The notes under the pieces were generated by a model that worked only from the letters and a program-made list of their open reading frames with translations, did no database searches and was not told the origin of the DNA. This document shows positions 1 through 8,580 of a stretch of 64,000 bases of DNA, in pieces; position 1 is the first letter of the stretch; every line of letters begins with the position of its first letter. The position numbers and the translations under genes are program-made. Origin of the DNA: an uncultured Gemmata sp. Its GTDB lineage: Bacteria; Planctomycetota; Planctomycetia; Gemmatales; Gemmataceae. Where the stretch lies: contig CALDUT010000010.1 in NCBI GenBank assembly GCA_937924775.1, positions 549,171 through 613,170 on the forward strand. The letters run 5' to 3'.

Positions 1-2
1 TT

Positions 3-782
3 CTCTCACAAGCGGTCAAAGAAGCCTTTGATGGATTGGATTACGAACTGCGTTCGATCGCGGAAATTCAGCGATCGCTGCTCCCCGCGGCCAAGCCGCG
101 CGTGCCAGGGTTGGATGTGGCCGTGCATTACCACACCGCCAAGCGGGCTGGCGGCGATTATTATGACTTCTTCCCGCTCCCCAACGATCGCTTGGGCGTT
201 TTGATCGCTGATGCTAGCGGGCATGGTGCCCCGGCCGCGGTTCTCATGGCGGTGGTTCACACCATCGCCCATACCCGGGTGGAGCCCCCCCAACGCCCAG
301 CGGAGTTTCTTACCTACTTGAATGCCCATCTGACGCGCCGCTACACCCGCCCGACGGGGAGCTTCGTTACGGCGTTCTACGCGGTTTTTGATCCCGCCCA
401 TGGTACCCTGAGCTACGCCAGCGCCGGTCACAACCCGCCCCGGCTCCTGCGTGCGGCCGACGGCTTCAAAATGGCTCTCAACCGTGCCCAAAAACTCCCC
501 TTGGGAATCAAACTCGACGAAACCTATCTGGAACAAACCGTACCGCTTTTACCGGGGGATCAGGTGGTTTTCTTCACGGATGGTGTAATCGAGGCGGTGA
601 ATACCGAGGGGGAAGTGTTCGGTACGATTCATATCGATGAGGAATTGACCACTTGCTATCCCACCGCGGAGGCGCTGCTCAAGGCAATTTTGGTGTCATT
701 CTCCCTCTTTACGGCCGGTACCACTCCTGCGGATGATCAAACTTTGGTCGTTGTCAAACGTGTGGATTCTTCCTCACGCTAA
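3..782 (+). CDS. SpoIIE/RsbU-family PP2C-type serine phosphatase, 5'-truncated by window edge
   Basis: C-terminal catalytic part of a PP2C phosphatase of the SpoIIE/RsbU type. Such enzymes dephosphorylate partner proteins such as anti-anti-sigma factors. The frame is open to the left edge, so the start and any N-terminal sensor domain lie outside the window; the TTG at 36 is not a credible start. Seen in order: AEIQRSLLP (the RsbU-type linker), GGDYYDFF, ADASGHGAPA (metal-binding Asp), YASAGHNPPRL and FFTDGVIEAVN. About 259 codons are visible, which covers the whole catalytic domain. Partner and signal are unknown; no anti-sigma gene follows. Confidence 0.9.
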   Translation, partial: LSQAVKEAFDGLDYELRSIAEIQRSLLPAAKPRVPGLDVAVHYHTAKRAGGDYYDFFPLPNDRLGVLIADASGHGAPAAVLMAVVHTIAHTRVEPPQRPAEFLTYLNAHLTRRYTRPTGSFVTAFYAVFDPAHGTLSYASAGHNPPRLLRAADGFKMALNRAQKLPLGIKLDETYLEQTVPLLPGDQVVFFTDGVIEAVNTEGEVFGTIHIDEELTTCYPTAEALLKAILVSFSLFTAGTTPADDQTLVVVKRVDSSSR

Positions 783-916
783 GCCAAACTCCACCACGGA
801 TGGCCAATCGCTCCAGTGGACGCTTTCCCCTCTACTCAGTCGGTGCCGGCACGCTTACAATCGGTTTGCTCACACCGTGGGTCAGTCCCTCCTTGACCTG
901 TGTTTGGAGTCTCATC

Positions 917-1828
917 ATGAAACGAGCGATTCTCGCGGTGGCCGTTGCGGCTGCGGCCTTTGGTGGCATGTCCTGCTTGGTGGCGCAGCCGCCGCAGCCC
1001 AATGCTCCCTCCACCAACAAGCGGCTTCTGCTTGTTACTCACAGTGGCGGCTTCATTCATGCCTCGGTGGCCACGGCGGAGGAAGTCCTGAAGGAAATCG
1101 GGCCCAAGCACGGTTTTGACGTCACCTGTTGGCGGTTCACCGGCGATCCGGACGCCCGCGACAAATCCGGCCGCAGTGCCTTGGAAGTCTACCGCGACCG
1201 CTTCCGTGCAGCAACGAAACTGCCGGTCGAAAAGGAGCATTGCGGCCGCATCAATAAAGAAACGCTCCAGAATTTCGATATTGTGTTGTTTTTCACCACC
1301 GGCGACCCCGTCACGCCGGATGAACTGACCGACTTGCGGGAATGGGTGCGCGCTGGCGGAGCCTTGGCTGGTACCCACTGTGCAACCGATACCCTTTATC
1401 GACAAGCGATTTACGGTGATCTCATCGGCGCTTACTTCAAAACTCACCCCCCCGGGTTGCAAAAGATCAAGGTGAAAGTTGAAGACCCGCAGCACCCGGC
1501 GGCGGCCGGCTTCACCGAGGGTATGGAATATCAGGACGAAATGTACATCTTCCGCGATGAACCGTTCTCACGGGAGCGGCTGCACATCATCCTCAGCATC
1601 GGGGAATGGGTAAACACCAAACTCAATGATAAACAAGAGCGGAACGATGGGGATTATGCCATTTCGTGGTGCCGCGAAGAGGGCAAGGGTAAAGTCTTTT
1701 ACACATCCTTTGGCCACGATCCGAAAGTTTGGCGGGATGAACGCTTCCAGCAGCACCTGTTTGGTGGGTTGAAGTGGGCGACGGGGCTGCTTCCGGGCGA
1801 CGCCACCCCCAGCGGTGCCAAGAAATGA
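917..1828 (+). CDS. Secreted ThuA-like domain protein
   Basis: A 303-residue ThuA-like protein (glutamine amidotransferase-like fold, abundant in planctomycetes and associated with sugar utilisation; exact reaction unsettled). The frame is open from 800, but the ATG at 917 fits best: a GGAG lies 8 nt upstream and the protein then begins with a signal peptide (MKRAILAVAVAAAAFGGMSC) that looks like a lipoprotein or Sec signal. The core shows LLLVTHSGGFIHASV, DIVLFFTTGD, GGALAGTHCATDTLY and a C-terminal GKVFYTSFGHDP, all typical of the family. It likely acts outside the cytoplasmic membrane. It stands alone between the phosphatase and the next gene. Confidence 0.85.
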   Translation: MKRAILAVAVAAAAFGGMSCLVAQPPQPNAPSTNKRLLLVTHSGGFIHASVATAEEVLKEIGPKHGFDVTCWRFTGDPDARDKSGRSALEVYRDRFRAATKLPVEKEHCGRINKETLQNFDIVLFFTTGDPVTPDELTDLREWVRAGGALAGTHCATDTLYRQAIYGDLIGAYFKTHPPGLQKIKVKVEDPQHPAAAGFTEGMEYQDEMYIFRDEPFSRERLHIILSIGEWVNTKLNDKQERNDGDYAISWCREEGKGKVFYTSFGHDPKVWRDERFQQHLFGGLKWATGLLPGDATPSGAKK

Positions 1829-1938
1829 TTCGGCGTCGCCCGATAAGCCACGGCTTTGGTGGTAGCTGTAAAATCCCCGCGACTGAGCGTCCCCCGGCCA
1901 CGTAAATTGGGACGAGCGGATCATCGGAACACCCACGC

Positions 1939-2535
1939 ATGAACTTTCTGGCCCATCTACATTTGGCCGACGGCGACCCCGGCGATATGACGGGGGGCGT
2001 CGCGGCCGATTTCATCCGCAACCCCGATCTGCCCCATTTACAGCCCGACATTCTCCGCGGTGTCATGCTTCATCGGCTCATCGACGGCTTCACCGACCGC
2101 CACCCCATCACTCTCCGCAGTATCAGCCGTATCGCCCGTGTGATGGGCTGGTTTAGTGGAATCGTGATCGACATCTACTACGATCACATCCTAGCGCGGG
2201 AGTGGTCCCGCTATAGCCGAGTTCCCTTGGCAGAGTTTGCGGCCCGCAGTTACCGTGTTTTGGAAGACCATCTGCCGCTTCTAGTGGAGGACGCCCGCGA
2301 CTTTATCCGCAAGTTCATCGACCAGGATCGCCTCAACCGCTACGCCACACGCGAAGGGATCGAAGATACTCTTGCTCGCGTCTCCAAGGTGATCGCCAAA
2401 CGCTTGCCCCACCGGGCCATTCCCCTCACGGATGCCCTCCCTGTTCTTATTCAAAACGATGCAGCTATTGCCGCGGACTTCCACACCTTTTATCCCGAGC
2501 TGATGGCGTTTGTGGCCGAAAAGAAGCTCCGCTGA
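1939..2535 (+). CDS. ACP phosphodiesterase-like protein (DUF479/AcpH family)
   Basis: A 198-residue protein that matches the acyl-carrier-protein phosphodiesterase family from start to end: MNFLAHLHLA at the N terminus, then a metal-binding HD-like set of residues in GVMLHRLIDGFTDRHP and DIYYDHILAREW. The E. coli member (AcpH, about 193 residues) removes 4'-phosphopantetheine from ACP, and length and motif order agree. Many distant relatives have untested function, so the reaction is inferred. Cytosolic, with no signal peptide. The gap to the ThuA gene is 110 bp, so cotranscription is possible but not shown. Confidence 0.8.
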   Translation: MNFLAHLHLADGDPGDMTGGVAADFIRNPDLPHLQPDILRGVMLHRLIDGFTDRHPITLRSISRIARVMGWFSGIVIDIYYDHILAREWSRYSRVPLAEFAARSYRVLEDHLPLLVEDARDFIRKFIDQDRLNRYATREGIEDTLARVSKVIAKRLPHRAIPLTDALPVLIQNDAAIAADFHTFYPELMAFVAEKKLR

Positions 2536-2615
2536 ATCCACTCAGATGCCACGCCGGCTTCGCCAGGGAAAATGAGCTTCCGTGAGCAAAGTTTCCAGTT
2601 CACAACAGCTTGAGG

Positions 2616-2635
2616 GTGTTCAAAAAACCGACAGG
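2616..2635. repeat. 20-bp direct repeat, copy 1
   Basis: First of two identical 20-bp units (GTGTTCAAAAAACCGACAGG) in the 240-bp gap before the secreted protein at 2776. The second lies exactly 69 bp further on. Each contains the half-site TGTTCA followed by an A-tract, matching the left half of the 17-bp dyad found at 21551 and 22418. A paired regulator site is a reasonable inference. Confidence 0.7.
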
Positions 2636-2684
2636 ACTATGGCTCGCGTGGCCTCACCAGCTATTTATGAAGGTTTTGCGAGGA

Positions 2685-2704
2685 GTGTTCAAAAAACCGA
2701 CAGG
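2685..2704. repeat. 20-bp direct repeat, copy 2
   Basis: Second identical copy of the 20-bp unit at 2616-2635, ending 71 bp before the ATG at 2776. The 69-bp period is not a whole number of helical turns if 10.5 bp per turn is assumed (about 6.6), so simple same-face dimer binding is not implied. Confidence 0.7.
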
Positions 2705-2775
2705 GCGCTTATATTGCGGGTAGACGGCTGGTCGCGAGGTCGGCCGCCGGCTTTTGACCTCCTTGGAGAACAACC

Positions 2776-3273
2776 ATGCAGTGGATTCGCTGGTGCAGTC
2801 TGGGCTTAGGGTTTCTACTTCTCACCTCGGTGATCGCCCAAGACACGCCCGAAAACAAACTCCCCGAGGACGTGGCGAAGGCTTTGGAGAAAGCCGACGA
2901 AATCGTAATCTATTCCCTCAACGGGGAACTTAACCATCCCGACGGTTGGCACGGGGCGAAGGTGCTGGGCAAAACGACCCTTGCCACCGCGGCAGATCGC
3001 AGGGCTGTCGTTTCAGGCATCAAGAAAGGGATTGAGGAAGGCACTCGCGGTGCCCGCTGCTTCATCCCCCGGCATGGGCTGCGAGTCACATACCAAGGGA
3101 CAACCTACGATTTTCTCATCTGTTTTGAATGTCATTGGGTTTACATCTACACAAACCCCTCCGATAAACCATTGGTGCTGCTGATCAGTGAATCACCCGA
3201 GAAGGCTTTCAACAAAATTCTCACGGCCGCTAAGATTGAACTCGCAAAGCCAGAAACTGAAGAGAAAGATTAA
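2776..3273 (+). CDS. Small secreted protein of unknown function
   Basis: A 165-residue protein with a clear N-terminal signal (MQWIRWCSLGLGFLLLTSVIA, cleavage likely before QDTPENK) and a start supported by a GGAG 7 nt upstream. The mature part has ADEIVIYSLNGEL, a conserved-looking CFIPRHGLRVTY segment and ICFECHWVYIY, giving three cysteines that could pair or bind metal. I recognise the general type from planctomycete genomes but know of no assigned function. It ends in a charged tail. Two direct repeats lie upstream and may control it. Confidence 0.7.
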   Translation: MQWIRWCSLGLGFLLLTSVIAQDTPENKLPEDVAKALEKADEIVIYSLNGELNHPDGWHGAKVLGKTTLATAADRRAVVSGIKKGIEEGTRGARCFIPRHGLRVTYQGTTYDFLICFECHWVYIYTNPSDKPLVLLISESPEKAFNKILTAAKIELAKPETEEKD

Positions 3274-3319
3274 AAAGGCAATCCCAAAGCCGAGGAAGAA
3301 GGATAACCTCAGCCGTGGT

Positions 3320-3357
3320 GGAGTGTTGCAGAACGGCGGGAAGCTCCACAACACTCC
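3320..3357. terminator. Possible bidirectional stem between convergent genes
   Basis: A 9-bp perfect inverted repeat, GGAGTGTTG (3320-3328) and CAACACTCC (3349-3357), with a 20-nt spacer, sits between the stops of two convergent genes and touches the stop codon of the minus-strand gene. No U-tract follows on either strand, so termination is plausible from position but weak. Confidence 0.35.
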
Positions 3358-5087
3358 TACCGTGGGATTTTGGCAATCTCGTCGGGCCAATGAAGGTCAC
3401 AGCCGGCGTGGGTGAGTTGTCCCTGGAAATCGGCTAGTAATTTCTCATCTTTGCGGACCTGTCGGGGCACCCGCTTCTTGGATAGACAAAAAGCGACCAA
3501 TTCTCCCACAGCTTCCCCAATACTCCATTCCACCGGATGCAACCGGTAACAACCGTTGGTGATGTGGGTAGTGCCGATGTTTTTGCATGCCGGCAGGAGG
3601 TTCTCCACTCGAATGGGAATCAGCGCGCCCAGTGGGATTTGGAAGGGCAGTGAACTGATATCGACGTAGTTATCCCCGCCGCTGGTGGGGTGGAGGTCGA
3701 TGCGGTAACTTCCGGTCCCCACAGTGTCCTTAAAGGGTTCTGCGGTGACTTCGCCGATTTTTTTCCCAGTGGCTTTGGCGCGGGCTTCTGTACCGATGTG
3801 GGTTTCCGTGACCGTGAAGACCGCACGAATCCGGCGGCTTTCGCGAACATAGGGGGCCATCGCCAGCCCATCTCCAGTGTCGGTACCCGTGACATCGCCG
3901 CGTAACCGCAACCCTTTCCAACCTTGTTTTTTACCATCCGGATGGGGGGCTTCCGTCTGTAGCCAATAAAGGAGCGATAAACTGAGGTCGCGGGCGGCGA
4001 GGTAATGTTCCCGGTCGTTGGGTCCGCCCCCCAAGAGATTCCCCAACCAGTAATCGTTCTGAGGCCAGTTCACCAAGCAAATATCTCGGATTTCGGCATC
4101 ATTGGAGAAATGCGACTGGGCCAAGATACGCCGATAGGTCCAAAGATTTAGGCCTTGGAGAGGATGGCCGGTGGGATCGAAGGCAAGTTCCCGCTTCTTG
4201 AGCGTCCGCGGATCGGACATGGCCCACGACAGGAGGGGGCCTGGCCACGGGGGATTGAGTCGGGGAATGTACTCCCGCCACATTTTGTAGTTTCGCGGTG
4301 GATCGATCGTGTTGTTGCGATCGGGCTGATAGTCCATCGCGAAGCACAGGGTAAAGGCTTGGTGATTGTCGGGCCGAGCCTCCGGGCTGGCATGGGGTTC
4401 GCAAGTGTCGTTTTGGGATTCCGAACCGGTCACATACTCGACTTTCGCTAGCGGAAGTAAGTCGCCCAACTCGGTGGCATCCACGAAGTAACTCGCCTCC
4501 AAAACGATCATTCGCCCTGTAGAAGTGCGACCGACAACCGCCGTCACGTTGTCGCGATCCAGCTCAGCCGCTGTGGCCAAAAAAGGCTGCAGAATCCGAA
4601 CCCGCCCGGCACTGACATACGGGGCCAGCATCTCCAGCAGAACTGCCAACGCCACTTTCGGCTCATGGCACAATTTTGAGACGGTGCCTAAACCGGGATT
4701 GAGCTGCGGATCGTTCGCGGCCTTGTCGGTCAGTGGGTAATGACGACGGTAATACTCCCGGACTTTGTTCCGGAAGGTACGATAAGTTCGAGTACTGCCG
4801 CGTTCTTCAATCCACGGGTGTTCATCGGGGGGAACCGCTTGGGCCGTCAATTGGCCTCCAATCCAATCTGTTTCTTCAGTAAGGATAACTTTCAGCCCCC
4901 TGCGAGCCGCAGCTAAAGCACACGCCACTCCCCCCACACCGCCACCTACGATGGCCACATCCGCTCGCAACTCCCGGGGGGTTTCGCGTGACTGCCCAAA
5001 GGCCTGAGATTCCGTAAGTGGTTCTATGGGAAGAAGATGTGCAAACGGACCTACAGCCGAGCAAGCCAGAAACGCACGGCGGTTCAT
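3357..5087 (-). CDS. FAD-dependent oxidoreductase, Tat-type signal
   Basis: A 576-residue protein of the FAD_oxidored family. It starts with a twin-arginine-like signal (MNRRAFLACSAVGPFAHLLP), so export of the folded, cofactor-loaded enzyme is likely. The dinucleotide-binding motif ADVAIVGGGVGGVACALAA (GGGVGG at residues 48-53) is followed by an acidic strand end (LTEETDWIGGQ), as in FAD Rossmann domains. FVDATELGDLLPLA and the late INGCYRLHPVEWSIGEA-like segment also fit. Planctomycetes carry many such paralogues and the substrate cannot be told. It is convergent with the gene before it. Confidence 0.85.
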   Translation of the reverse strand: MNRRAFLACSAVGPFAHLLPIEPLTESQAFGQSRETPRELRADVAIVGGGVGGVACALAAARRGLKVILTEETDWIGGQLTAQAVPPDEHPWIEERGSTRTYRTFRNKVREYYRRHYPLTDKAANDPQLNPGLGTVSKLCHEPKVALAVLLEMLAPYVSAGRVRILQPFLATAAELDRDNVTAVVGRTSTGRMIVLEASYFVDATELGDLLPLAKVEYVTGSESQNDTCEPHASPEARPDNHQAFTLCFAMDYQPDRNNTIDPPRNYKMWREYIPRLNPPWPGPLLSWAMSDPRTLKKRELAFDPTGHPLQGLNLWTYRRILAQSHFSNDAEIRDICLVNWPQNDYWLGNLLGGGPNDREHYLAARDLSLSLLYWLQTEAPHPDGKKQGWKGLRLRGDVTGTDTGDGLAMAPYVRESRRIRAVFTVTETHIGTEARAKATGKKIGEVTAEPFKDTVGTGSYRIDLHPTSGGDNYVDISSLPFQIPLGALIPIRVENLLPACKNIGTTHITNGCYRLHPVEWSIGEAVGELVAFCLSKKRVPRQVRKDEKLLADFQGQLTHAGCDLHWPDEIAKIPR

Positions 5088-5229
5088 AGGTCTTACGGCC
5101 CCTCCGAGGGCGAAGTTTCTGTGAGGAAAAAATCTTGAGGCCCGAGCAAAAATCTAGCCGCGATGAACCGGCCTGTGCCGCGGACAACACTTGCCCGGCC
5201 ATCGCGGCGGGAAGAATGCGTCGTCGCCT

Positions 5230-5805
5230 TCAGTCTTCGCGTTTGGCGTCTGCGATACTTTTAATTTTTTCGCTGAGTAACGCGATGTCGAAGGGTTTTT
5301 TGAAGACATCGTTAAAACCGTACTGCGTTAGTTGCTCGGGGGCCGCTTCGTCCTCGCTGGCCATCCCGATAATTAGCGTGGTGGCGAAGGCTTCGTCTTT
5401 GCGTAAGTTGGAGACAATTTGGATCGATTCGGCTCGACCTAAGCCCAAGTCTATGATAATCGTATCAGGATGGAAACTACTGGCGAGAATCCCCGCTTGG
5501 AAACCGCTATCGGCTAGCTCGAATTTGAAGTCTTGATCTTCGGGGAGCAGTTCTTTGATGCGGTCGTTGAAAAGTTTTTCGGTCCCGATCAGCAAGATTT
5601 TGTGCCATTCTTCCTCTTCCAACTCACCCAATGGCATTCCGTGTTCCTTCAGGAAGCGGATAAGTTGTTCGCGAGGAATGCGGCGATCTTGGCTGCCGGG
5701 AATGCGATAGCCTTTCAAGCGACCCGAATCGAACCATTTGGAAACCGTCCGGGGGGCTACTTTGCAAATTTTGGCGACCTGCCCGGTGGTGAACACCTTT
5801 TTCAT
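5230..5805 (-). CDS. HTH (MerR/excisionase-like) plus receiver-like regulator
   Basis: A 191-residue putative regulator with a reversed layout: the DNA-binding domain is N-terminal (residues about 4-52; FTTGQVAKICKVAPRTVSKWF then GRRIP-type wing RIPREQLIRFLKEHG), followed by a receiver-like domain (about 68-185). In the receiver the phospho-acceptor strand is kept (TIIIDLGLG) and so is the late lysine (VFKKPFD), but the acidic pair expected after the first strand is replaced by LLIGTEKL. Phosphorylation is therefore doubtful and it may be a pseudo-receiver. A GGAG lies 9 nt before the ATG. No histidine kinase is adjacent. Confidence 0.8.
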   Translation of the reverse strand: MKKVFTTGQVAKICKVAPRTVSKWFDSGRLKGYRIPGSQDRRIPREQLIRFLKEHGMPLGELEEEEWHKILLIGTEKLFNDRIKELLPEDQDFKFELADSGFQAGILASSFHPDTIIIDLGLGRAESIQIVSNLRKDEAFATTLIIGMASEDEAAPEQLTQYGFNDVFKKPFDIALLSEKIKSIADAKRED

Positions 5806-6613
5806 GGCGAGACACTCCGTTTGAACTCGCTCGACCCCGCGCCGCCACCAAACCCCAAGAAAAACGCGATGCGATAGTTCCTATCGTCGCTTTCGCGAGG
5901 CCGTCGCCTTGACTGTGACACAGCGAACAGCCTGGGGTTGTAGCGGATCAACCCTCGGGGCGAGGGTAACCATCGTGGTAGGGGTGCCACGACGGCGAGG
6001 TTATATGAACACGACCAGCAGTCATCCGGGTTGCCGGTCTTAGGCGTCACTCGGCTCCGCATGTCTCCTCGGGGGTTAACCCCGTGGAGGGGGGCAACCT
6101 TGGGAAGTCAACCCGAACACGCGGATAACGATTGCGACGCTAACTCCATCGGCTAGACCAACCGTCGAACTTCGCAAAACTCGCGAATTTAGGCGGTTCA
6201 TGGCGACGATGGCTTCCGGCACAAGACGAACCACTGGCACGGGCGAACGACTCAAGACCGACCACCGGCCTCCGGACGTCCGCTCTGTCAGTCACAATGA
6301 TCGTTCGGGCTGGATGCGTAACTTCGGTGTGAACTCTTCGCCGAGACATGCCTTCCGTGGCAGGACGACCGGTCGAACCGGTTGCTCCGGTTCTACCGCC
6401 CGCAACCCATCTTACAGCGACCGACAAGTCCCATCGCTCAGGGGGATCGGCCGACACGGGCAAAAATCGCCCAACACCCACACTTCACCATCGTTTCCAA
6501 CCCCAAGCGCCGAATCTCCATGGGTTTCCGACCCGAGCCGAGGTATTGATGTGCTAAACGCCGTGGGTATCAGGGGGAAGCCCGAGAACCCCCGTTGCCT
6601 GCAAACCGCGTCA
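5806..6613. other. 808-bp gene-free region with several hairpins
   Basis: No open frame here looks like a gene in length, composition or start signals. It holds a row of inverted repeats: TCGTGG/CCACGA at 5973-5992 inside TAACC/GGTTA at 5967-6003; CTCC-T-CGGGG/CCCCG-T-GGAG at 6065-6089 with loop GTTAA; TTCGC/GCGAA at 6171-6187 inside AACCG/CGGTT at 6160-6198; and CCGGT/ACCGG around 6370-6381. This could be a structured RNA or a long leader for the HTH-REC gene. I recognise no known RNA family. Confidence 0.4.
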
Positions 6614-7090
6614 TCACCCTTCAAGGCGTTTGGAAAAAATGACCATGCCATCGCCATCGGCATAAAAGTCGGGGATGTGAGCCGTCGGCGTATAGCCGCA
6701 CTTCTGATAAAAGCTCCGCGTCGGTTCGTATTTCGCGGTGTCAGAGGTTTCGATCAACAACAACCGGCCACCGCTGGCCTGTATGTCGCGTTCGGCGAAT
6801 TGTAAAAGTTGCCGGCCAATGCCCTGCCCTTGCCATGGCGGGGCAACTGCCATCCACCAGACATACCAGGTGCGGTCGGTCATTTCCTCGGGAGCGTAGT
6901 ACAAATAGCCCGTGAGGGCCTCGGGCTTGTCCCAGATAATACAGCGGTGGCCGTAATCATCGCGGGTGCAACTGAAATAATCGGCCAAGACGGTGTCGAG
7001 GGTGTCGAGTTCGAGGGGTTTGAAGAATCCGGTTTGGGCCGAAAGGGCCACCAGTGCGGCTTGGTCGCATTCACGCGCAGGTCGGATCAT
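6614..7090 (-). CDS. GNAT-family N-acetyltransferase
   Basis: A 158-residue protein with the GNAT fold. Seen: an N-terminal MIRPARECDQAALVALSAQTG, the acetyl-CoA-binding motif A in VAPPWQGQGIGRQLLQFAE (Q/R-x-x-G-x-G/A) and a C-terminal SFYQKCGYTP motif B. These enzymes move an acetyl group from acetyl-CoA to an amine; the acceptor cannot be read from sequence. It lies 70 bp downstream of hmgA on the same strand and might be cotranscribed with the aromatic-degradation genes, though no functional link is obvious. Cytosolic. Confidence 0.85.
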   Translation of the reverse strand: MIRPARECDQAALVALSAQTGFFKPLELDTLDTVLADYFSCTRDDYGHRCIIWDKPEALTGYLYYAPEEMTDRTWYVWWMAVAPPWQGQGIGRQLLQFAERDIQASGGRLLLIETSDTAKYEPTRSFYQKCGYTPTAHIPDFYADGDGMVIFSKRLEG

Positions 7091-7160
7091 GCCCGCAGTT
7101 TAGCATATTTCCGATTTTCCCGCGGAGGCTTTGGCATTTGCGAGAATGTCCGCCGGCTTG

Positions 7161-8330
7161 TCAATCCAACCAGGAGTATGGGTACTGGGGGTCGTCGATT
7201 GCCAGCGCCTGTTGGGTCACAAAGAGTGGGCGGAAGGTGTCCACCATTACGGCCAGTTCATCAGTCCATTTCATGTCGCGGCTGGCCATGATCGTACCGG
7301 GGTGGGGCCCATGGGGAATGCCGTGCGGGTGCAGCGTCAACGACGCCTCCTCCACCCCCCGGCGACTGCCAAACTTCCCGCGAACGTAATACAGCACTTC
7401 ATCACTTTCTACGTTGCTATGGGCATACGGAACTTTGATGGCTTCGGGGTGGGTATCGAGCATGCGTGGAGCGAACGTGCAAAGCACAAAGCCGGTGGTT
7501 TCAAACGTCAGATGAATCGGTGGGGGCTGGTGGATGGTACCGGTGATGGGTTCAAAATCGTCGGCATTGAAGGTGAACGGATAGACGCAGCCATCCCAGC
7601 CAACGACATCGAAGGGGTGGCTCGCGAGGATGTAGCGAGTCAACCGGGTACCGTCTTTGATAACCACCGGCGTATCGTTTTCTTCGTCGATGGTGAAAAG
7701 CTCTGTTGGTCCGTGCAGATCGCGTTCGCAATAGGGGGCACCCAGCCGTAGCTGACCATCGTGGTTAAAGTAGCGGGGGGGGATATTCACCTGCCCCGCG
7801 GATTCAATCACCAAAAGATCGGGGGCAATCTCCGGGTCGAACTCGAAGCGGTAGGTGGTACAGCGAGGAATGACGACATAATCGAAAGGTTTGAAGGGCA
7901 AAATACCAAAGTGCGTCAGCAAACGGCCATGACCTTTGTGAATGAAGATGATCTCGTCGGCCCAAGCATTGCGGAACAGTTCGGCTTGGGGCTGCGTGGG
8001 GCGGCACCGCCAGAGGGTGACGTCACTGTTGGTCAAAAGGGGGACACGCCCGGTAATGGGGTTGCCCTGCAGCGGCAGCCGCCCGCTTTGGAGGTGGAAA
8101 TGCCGCAGTTCGCGCACTTCAGCTTTCTCCACGCGCATTTCCCCCGCTGCTTCAAGATGTTTGACGCGTGTCGGTGGCCGCAAATGATAGGCAATCGAGT
8201 AGGCCCGGGAAAATCCTTGTGTGGTGATCACCTCTTCATAGTAAATCCCCTCCCCTTTGAACCCGGGGCTGGTGCGATGGGCGATGTGCCGTTTCTTGGG
8301 GATATTGCCGCGGGAGAGGTAGTGGGGCAT
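7161..8330 (-). CDS. hmgA: Homogentisate 1,2-dioxygenase
   Basis: Opens the ring of homogentisate to maleylacetoacetate using Fe(II) and O2 in tyrosine breakdown. The 389-residue protein is shorter than the 430-450 residues of the human-type enzyme but keeps the cupin core: FIHKGHGRLLTHFG, VIPRCTTYRFEF and the C-terminal iron-site region YAHSNVESDEVLYYVRG (His304 with Glu311 or Asp310) plus LHPHGIPHGPHPG (histidines 334-343). It follows hppD and phhA on the same strand, which supports the call. The gap to hppD is 250 bp, so it may have its own promoter. Maleylacetoacetate isomerase and fumarylacetoacetase genes are not in the window. Confidence 0.92.
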   Translation of the reverse strand: MPHYLSRGNIPKKRHIAHRTSPGFKGEGIYYEEVITTQGFSRAYSIAYHLRPPTRVKHLEAAGEMRVEKAEVRELRHFHLQSGRLPLQGNPITGRVPLLTNSDVTLWRCRPTQPQAELFRNAWADEIIFIHKGHGRLLTHFGILPFKPFDYVVIPRCTTYRFEFDPEIAPDLLVIESAGQVNIPPRYFNHDGQLRLGAPYCERDLHGPTELFTIDEENDTPVVIKDGTRLTRYILASHPFDVVGWDGCVYPFTFNADDFEPITGTIHQPPPIHLTFETTGFVLCTFAPRMLDTHPEAIKVPYAHSNVESDEVLYYVRGKFGSRRGVEEASLTLHPHGIPHGPHPGTIMASRDMKWTDELAVMVDTFRPLFVTQQALAIDDPQYPYSWLD

Positions 8331-8482
8331 CGGTGACGCTCCGAATTCTCAAGTTCCTTCAAATCTTGATGTTACGTCAATTCAAAAGACAGCACGGTCT
8401 GCCTCAACAGGTTCTGGGAGGAGGGGTGAGGGGGGTGAATCTATACCGCACACAAGCCTTTGATTGTATAGCACTTTATGAC

Positions 8483-8497
8483 CCCTTGTACCAAGGG
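8483..8497. terminator. Short perfect hairpin downstream of hppD
   Basis: CCCTTG-TAC-CAAGGG is a 6-bp perfect stem with a 3-nt loop in the 250-bp gap between hppD and hmgA. On the minus strand it would follow the hppD stop by 84 nt. There is no U-tract, so it could equally be an operator. Confidence 0.3.
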
Positions 8498-8580
8498 CCT
8501 AGCGGTTTTGGGCGACACAGGGGAGCAGGGAGCGCTCCTTTGCTGTGGTTCGGTTATCTGTCGGGTCGGAAAGCGGCAGG

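Noticed and set aside
6140..6805. Long open frames on both strands in the 5.8-6.6 kb gap (6140-6481 minus; 6200-6805 plus)
   Set aside because: Composition is biased to Arg, Ser, Thr and Pro without domain pattern, the plus frame runs antisense through the GNAT gene, and neither has a good ribosome site.
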